Shown: in pieces, positions 62,625 through 64,000 of the stretch
Layout: each line of letters starts with the position of its first letter
Numbering within the stretch: the stretch's first letter is position 1
Assembly (NCBI GenBank): GCA_001298575.1
Contig: LJCV01000263.1
Location: 62,001-126,000, forward strand
Length of the DNA stretch: 64,000 bases
Source of the DNA: Actinobacteria bacterium OK074
GTDB taxonomy: Bacteria > Actinomycetota > Actinomycetes > Streptomycetales > Streptomycetaceae
Reading direction: 5' to 3'
Notes under the pieces: model-generated
Database searches by the model: none
Seen by the model: the letters and a program-made list of their open reading frames with translations, nothing else
What the model was told of the DNA's origin: nothing
Program-made: the position numbers and the translations under genes

Positions 62625-62744
62625 CTGGAACGCGCCTGCTTCCTCGTCCTCGTAGGTGAGAACGGAGAGTACCGGGCCGAGGATCTCCGGTGCGGCCGGC
62701 GTCGTCCGGTCAGGGTGGTGAACTCTTTCGCATGGGAGGGGAGT

Positions 62745-64000
62745 TCAGGAGGTCCAGGTCCAGTCCTCGACCTCGGGCAGGTCGGTGCCGTGTTCGCGGA
62801 TCCAGGTGTGGTGGCGGGTGCGGGCGTCGGCCATGCGCTGGCGTACGGCGGCGGCGCGGGTGCCGAGGCCGGGGACGCGGTCGATGACGTCCATGACCAG
62901 GCGGTAGCGGTCGAGGTCGTTGCGTACGACCATGTCGAACGGGGTTGTGGTGGTGCCCATTTCCTTGTAGCCGCGGACGTGGAGGTGGGCGTGGCCGGTG
63001 CGGCGGTAGGCGAGGCGGTGGATGAGCCAGGGGTAGCCGTGGTAGGCGAAGATGACCGGCTTGTCGGTGGTGAACAGGCCGTCGTACTCGAAGTCGCTCA
63101 TGCCGTGCGGGTGTTCCTCGCGGGGCAGCAGCCGGGTCATGTCGACGACGTTGACCACCCGGACGGTCAGGTCCGGCAGGTGGCGGCGGAGCAACTGGGC
63201 GGCGGCCAGCACCTCCAGGGTGGGGACGTCGCCGGCGCAGGCGAGGACGACGTCGGGTTCGCCGCCGTTCTCCGTGCCCGCCCACTCCCAGATCCCGGCG
63301 CCGCGGGCGCAGTGGGCGCGGGCCTGGTCGATGGAGAGCCAGTCGAAGCAGGGCTGCTTGCCCGCGACGACGACATTGACGTAGTCCCGGCTGCGCAGGA
63401 CGTGATCGGCCACCGAGAGAAGGGTGTTGGCGTCCGGCGGGAGGTAGACCCGCACGACCTCGGGGCTCTTGTTGAGGACGTGGTCGACGAAGCCGGGGTC
63501 CTGGTGGGAGAAGCCGTTGTGGTCCTGGCGCCACACGTGCGAGGTGAGCAGGTAGTTGAGGGAGGCGATCGGGGCCCGCCACGCCAACTCCCGTGATGTC
63601 CTGAGCCACTTGATGTGCTGGTTGACCATCGAGTCGACGATGTGCACGAACGCCTCGTAGCAGGAGAACAGCCCGTGGCGGCCGGTGAGGAGGTAGCCCT
63701 CCAGCCAGCCCTGGCAGAGGTGTTCGGAGAGGATCTCCATCACCCGGCCGTGCCGGTCGAGGTGTTCGTCGACCTGGAGGGTCTGGGCCTGCCATGCCTT
63801 GCCGGTGGCGTTGAAGACGGCCTGGAGCCGGTTGGAGGCGGTCTCGTCGGGGCCGACGAGCCGGAAGTCGCGGCGGTCGGCCGTGTCCCGCATGATCTGT
63901 TCGAGGAGGTCGCCCAGGACGCGGGTGGGTTCGTGCAGGGTGGCGCCCGGCTTGTCGACGGGGACGGCGAACCGGTCCAGCGACGGGACCGGCAGATCCC
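62745..64000 (-). CDS. xfp: Phosphoketolase, C-terminal part (5' end off the window)
   Basis: The last 418 codons of a ThDP-dependent phosphoketolase that splits xylulose-5-P and/or fructose-6-P to acetyl-P. Recognisable from FRLVGPDETASNRLQAVFNAT, EHLCQGWLEGYLLTGRHGLFSCYEAF, WRQDHNGFSHQDPGF, GKQPCFDWLSIDQARAHC and RGYKEMGTTTTPFDMVVRNDLDRY. The N-terminal two thirds of the catalytic core lie outside. No frame damage in the visible part. Confidence 0.95.
   Translation of the reverse strand, partial: DLPVPSLDRFAVPVDKPGATLHEPTRVLGDLLEQIMRDTADRRDFRLVGPDETASNRLQAVFNATGKAWQAQTLQVDEHLDRHGRVMEILSEHLCQGWLEGYLLTGRHGLFSCYEAFVHIVDSMVNQHIKWLRTSRELAWRAPIASLNYLLTSHVWRQDHNGFSHQDPGFVDHVLNKSPEVVRVYLPPDANTLLSVADHVLRSRDYVNVVVAGKQPCFDWLSIDQARAHCARGAGIWEWAGTENGGEPDVVLACAGDVPTLEVLAAAQLLRRHLPDLTVRVVNVVDMTRLLPREEHPHGMSDFEYDGLFTTDKPVIFAYHGYPWLIHRLAYRRTGHAHLHVRGYKEMGTTTTPFDMVVRNDLDRYRLVMDVIDRVPGLGTRAAAVRQRMADARTRHHTWIREHGTDLPEVEDWTWTS

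Noticed and set aside
1..64000. Search for tRNA, rRNA, CRISPR, transposase, integrase or attachment sites
   Set aside because: No tRNA-like cloverleaf with its T-loop, no regular spaced repeats, and no transposase or integrase motif was recognised by eye.
1..64000. Secondary-metabolite cluster
   Set aside because: The CefD-like enzyme, thiolase and ligase could suggest one, but there is no synthase, carrier protein or tailoring set; the genes fit catabolism.

Overview
The window is very high in GC, with G or C at most third codon positions. It has frequent GTG starts, GGAGG-type ribosome binding sites, Tat and lipoprotein signals, and short 1-8 bp gene overlaps. Together with family content (PucR, GntR/FCD and nSTAND regulators, phenylacetyl-CoA epoxidase, split ABC importers without their own ATPase), this points to a Streptomyces or close relative, and probably to a metabolically variable part of the chromosome. 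I saw no rRNA, tRNA, CRISPR, insertion sequence or prophage gene.

Region by region. (1) 1-8.3 kb, plant cell-wall attack: a secreted tannase/feruloyl-esterase-type hydrolase cut by the left edge; a DUF5990 protein; a translationally coupled pair made of a secreted DUF6250-type protein and a Tat-exported PL26/YetA-like exo-rhamnogalacturonan lyase; and, divergently, a Tat-exported PL4 rhamnogalacturonan lyase. It ends in the internally deleted remnant of an HTH-nSTAND-WD40 regulator (7758-8280). (2) 8.3-16.9 kb: an SDR and a TetR with a palindrome between them; a GntR/FadR regulator facing an operon of PLP enzyme, lipoprotein binding protein and two sugar-type permeases with no ATPase; then a small molybdopterin-domain protein and an M24 peptidase. 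(3) 16.9-26 kb: a two-subunit xanthine-dehydrogenase-type molybdoenzyme facing a PucR regulator, a LysR regulator, NAD-formate dehydrogenase and an APC-type transporter.

(4) 26-40.6 kb, a catabolic island for an unknown ester or acid: two SDRs, acyl-CoA ligase, thiolase, TesB-type thioesterase, carboxylesterase, a pair of acyl-CoA dehydrogenase subunits, an NTF2-like protein, a branched-chain-type ABC transporter (fused LivH-LivM permease, two ATPases, no binding protein), two small unknown proteins and a crotonase. Three divergent promoters in it share the palindrome GAGAAT-N3-(A/G)TTCTC, so I read it as one regulon that can carry out a full beta-oxidation round. (5) 40.7-44.5 kb: paaABCDE, the phenylacetyl-CoA epoxidase operon, with its own TetR-type operator. 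An attractive but unproven reading is that region 4 shortens an aryl-alkanoic ester or acid to phenylacetyl-CoA for region 5.

(6) 44.7-54.6 kb, purine/nucleoside salvage: a second PucR regulator, an amidohydrolase and an adenosine/adenine deaminase on one strand, and divergently a complete BMP-type nucleoside ABC importer with a creatininase-family enzyme. (7) 54.6-64 kb: a Tat-exported TolB-propeller/amidohydrolase fusion, a TPR-CHAT protease homologue with an unrecognised 233-residue partner (the best candidate here for an undescribed system), a DUF1003 membrane protein, and the C-terminal part of a phosphoketolase cut by the right edge.
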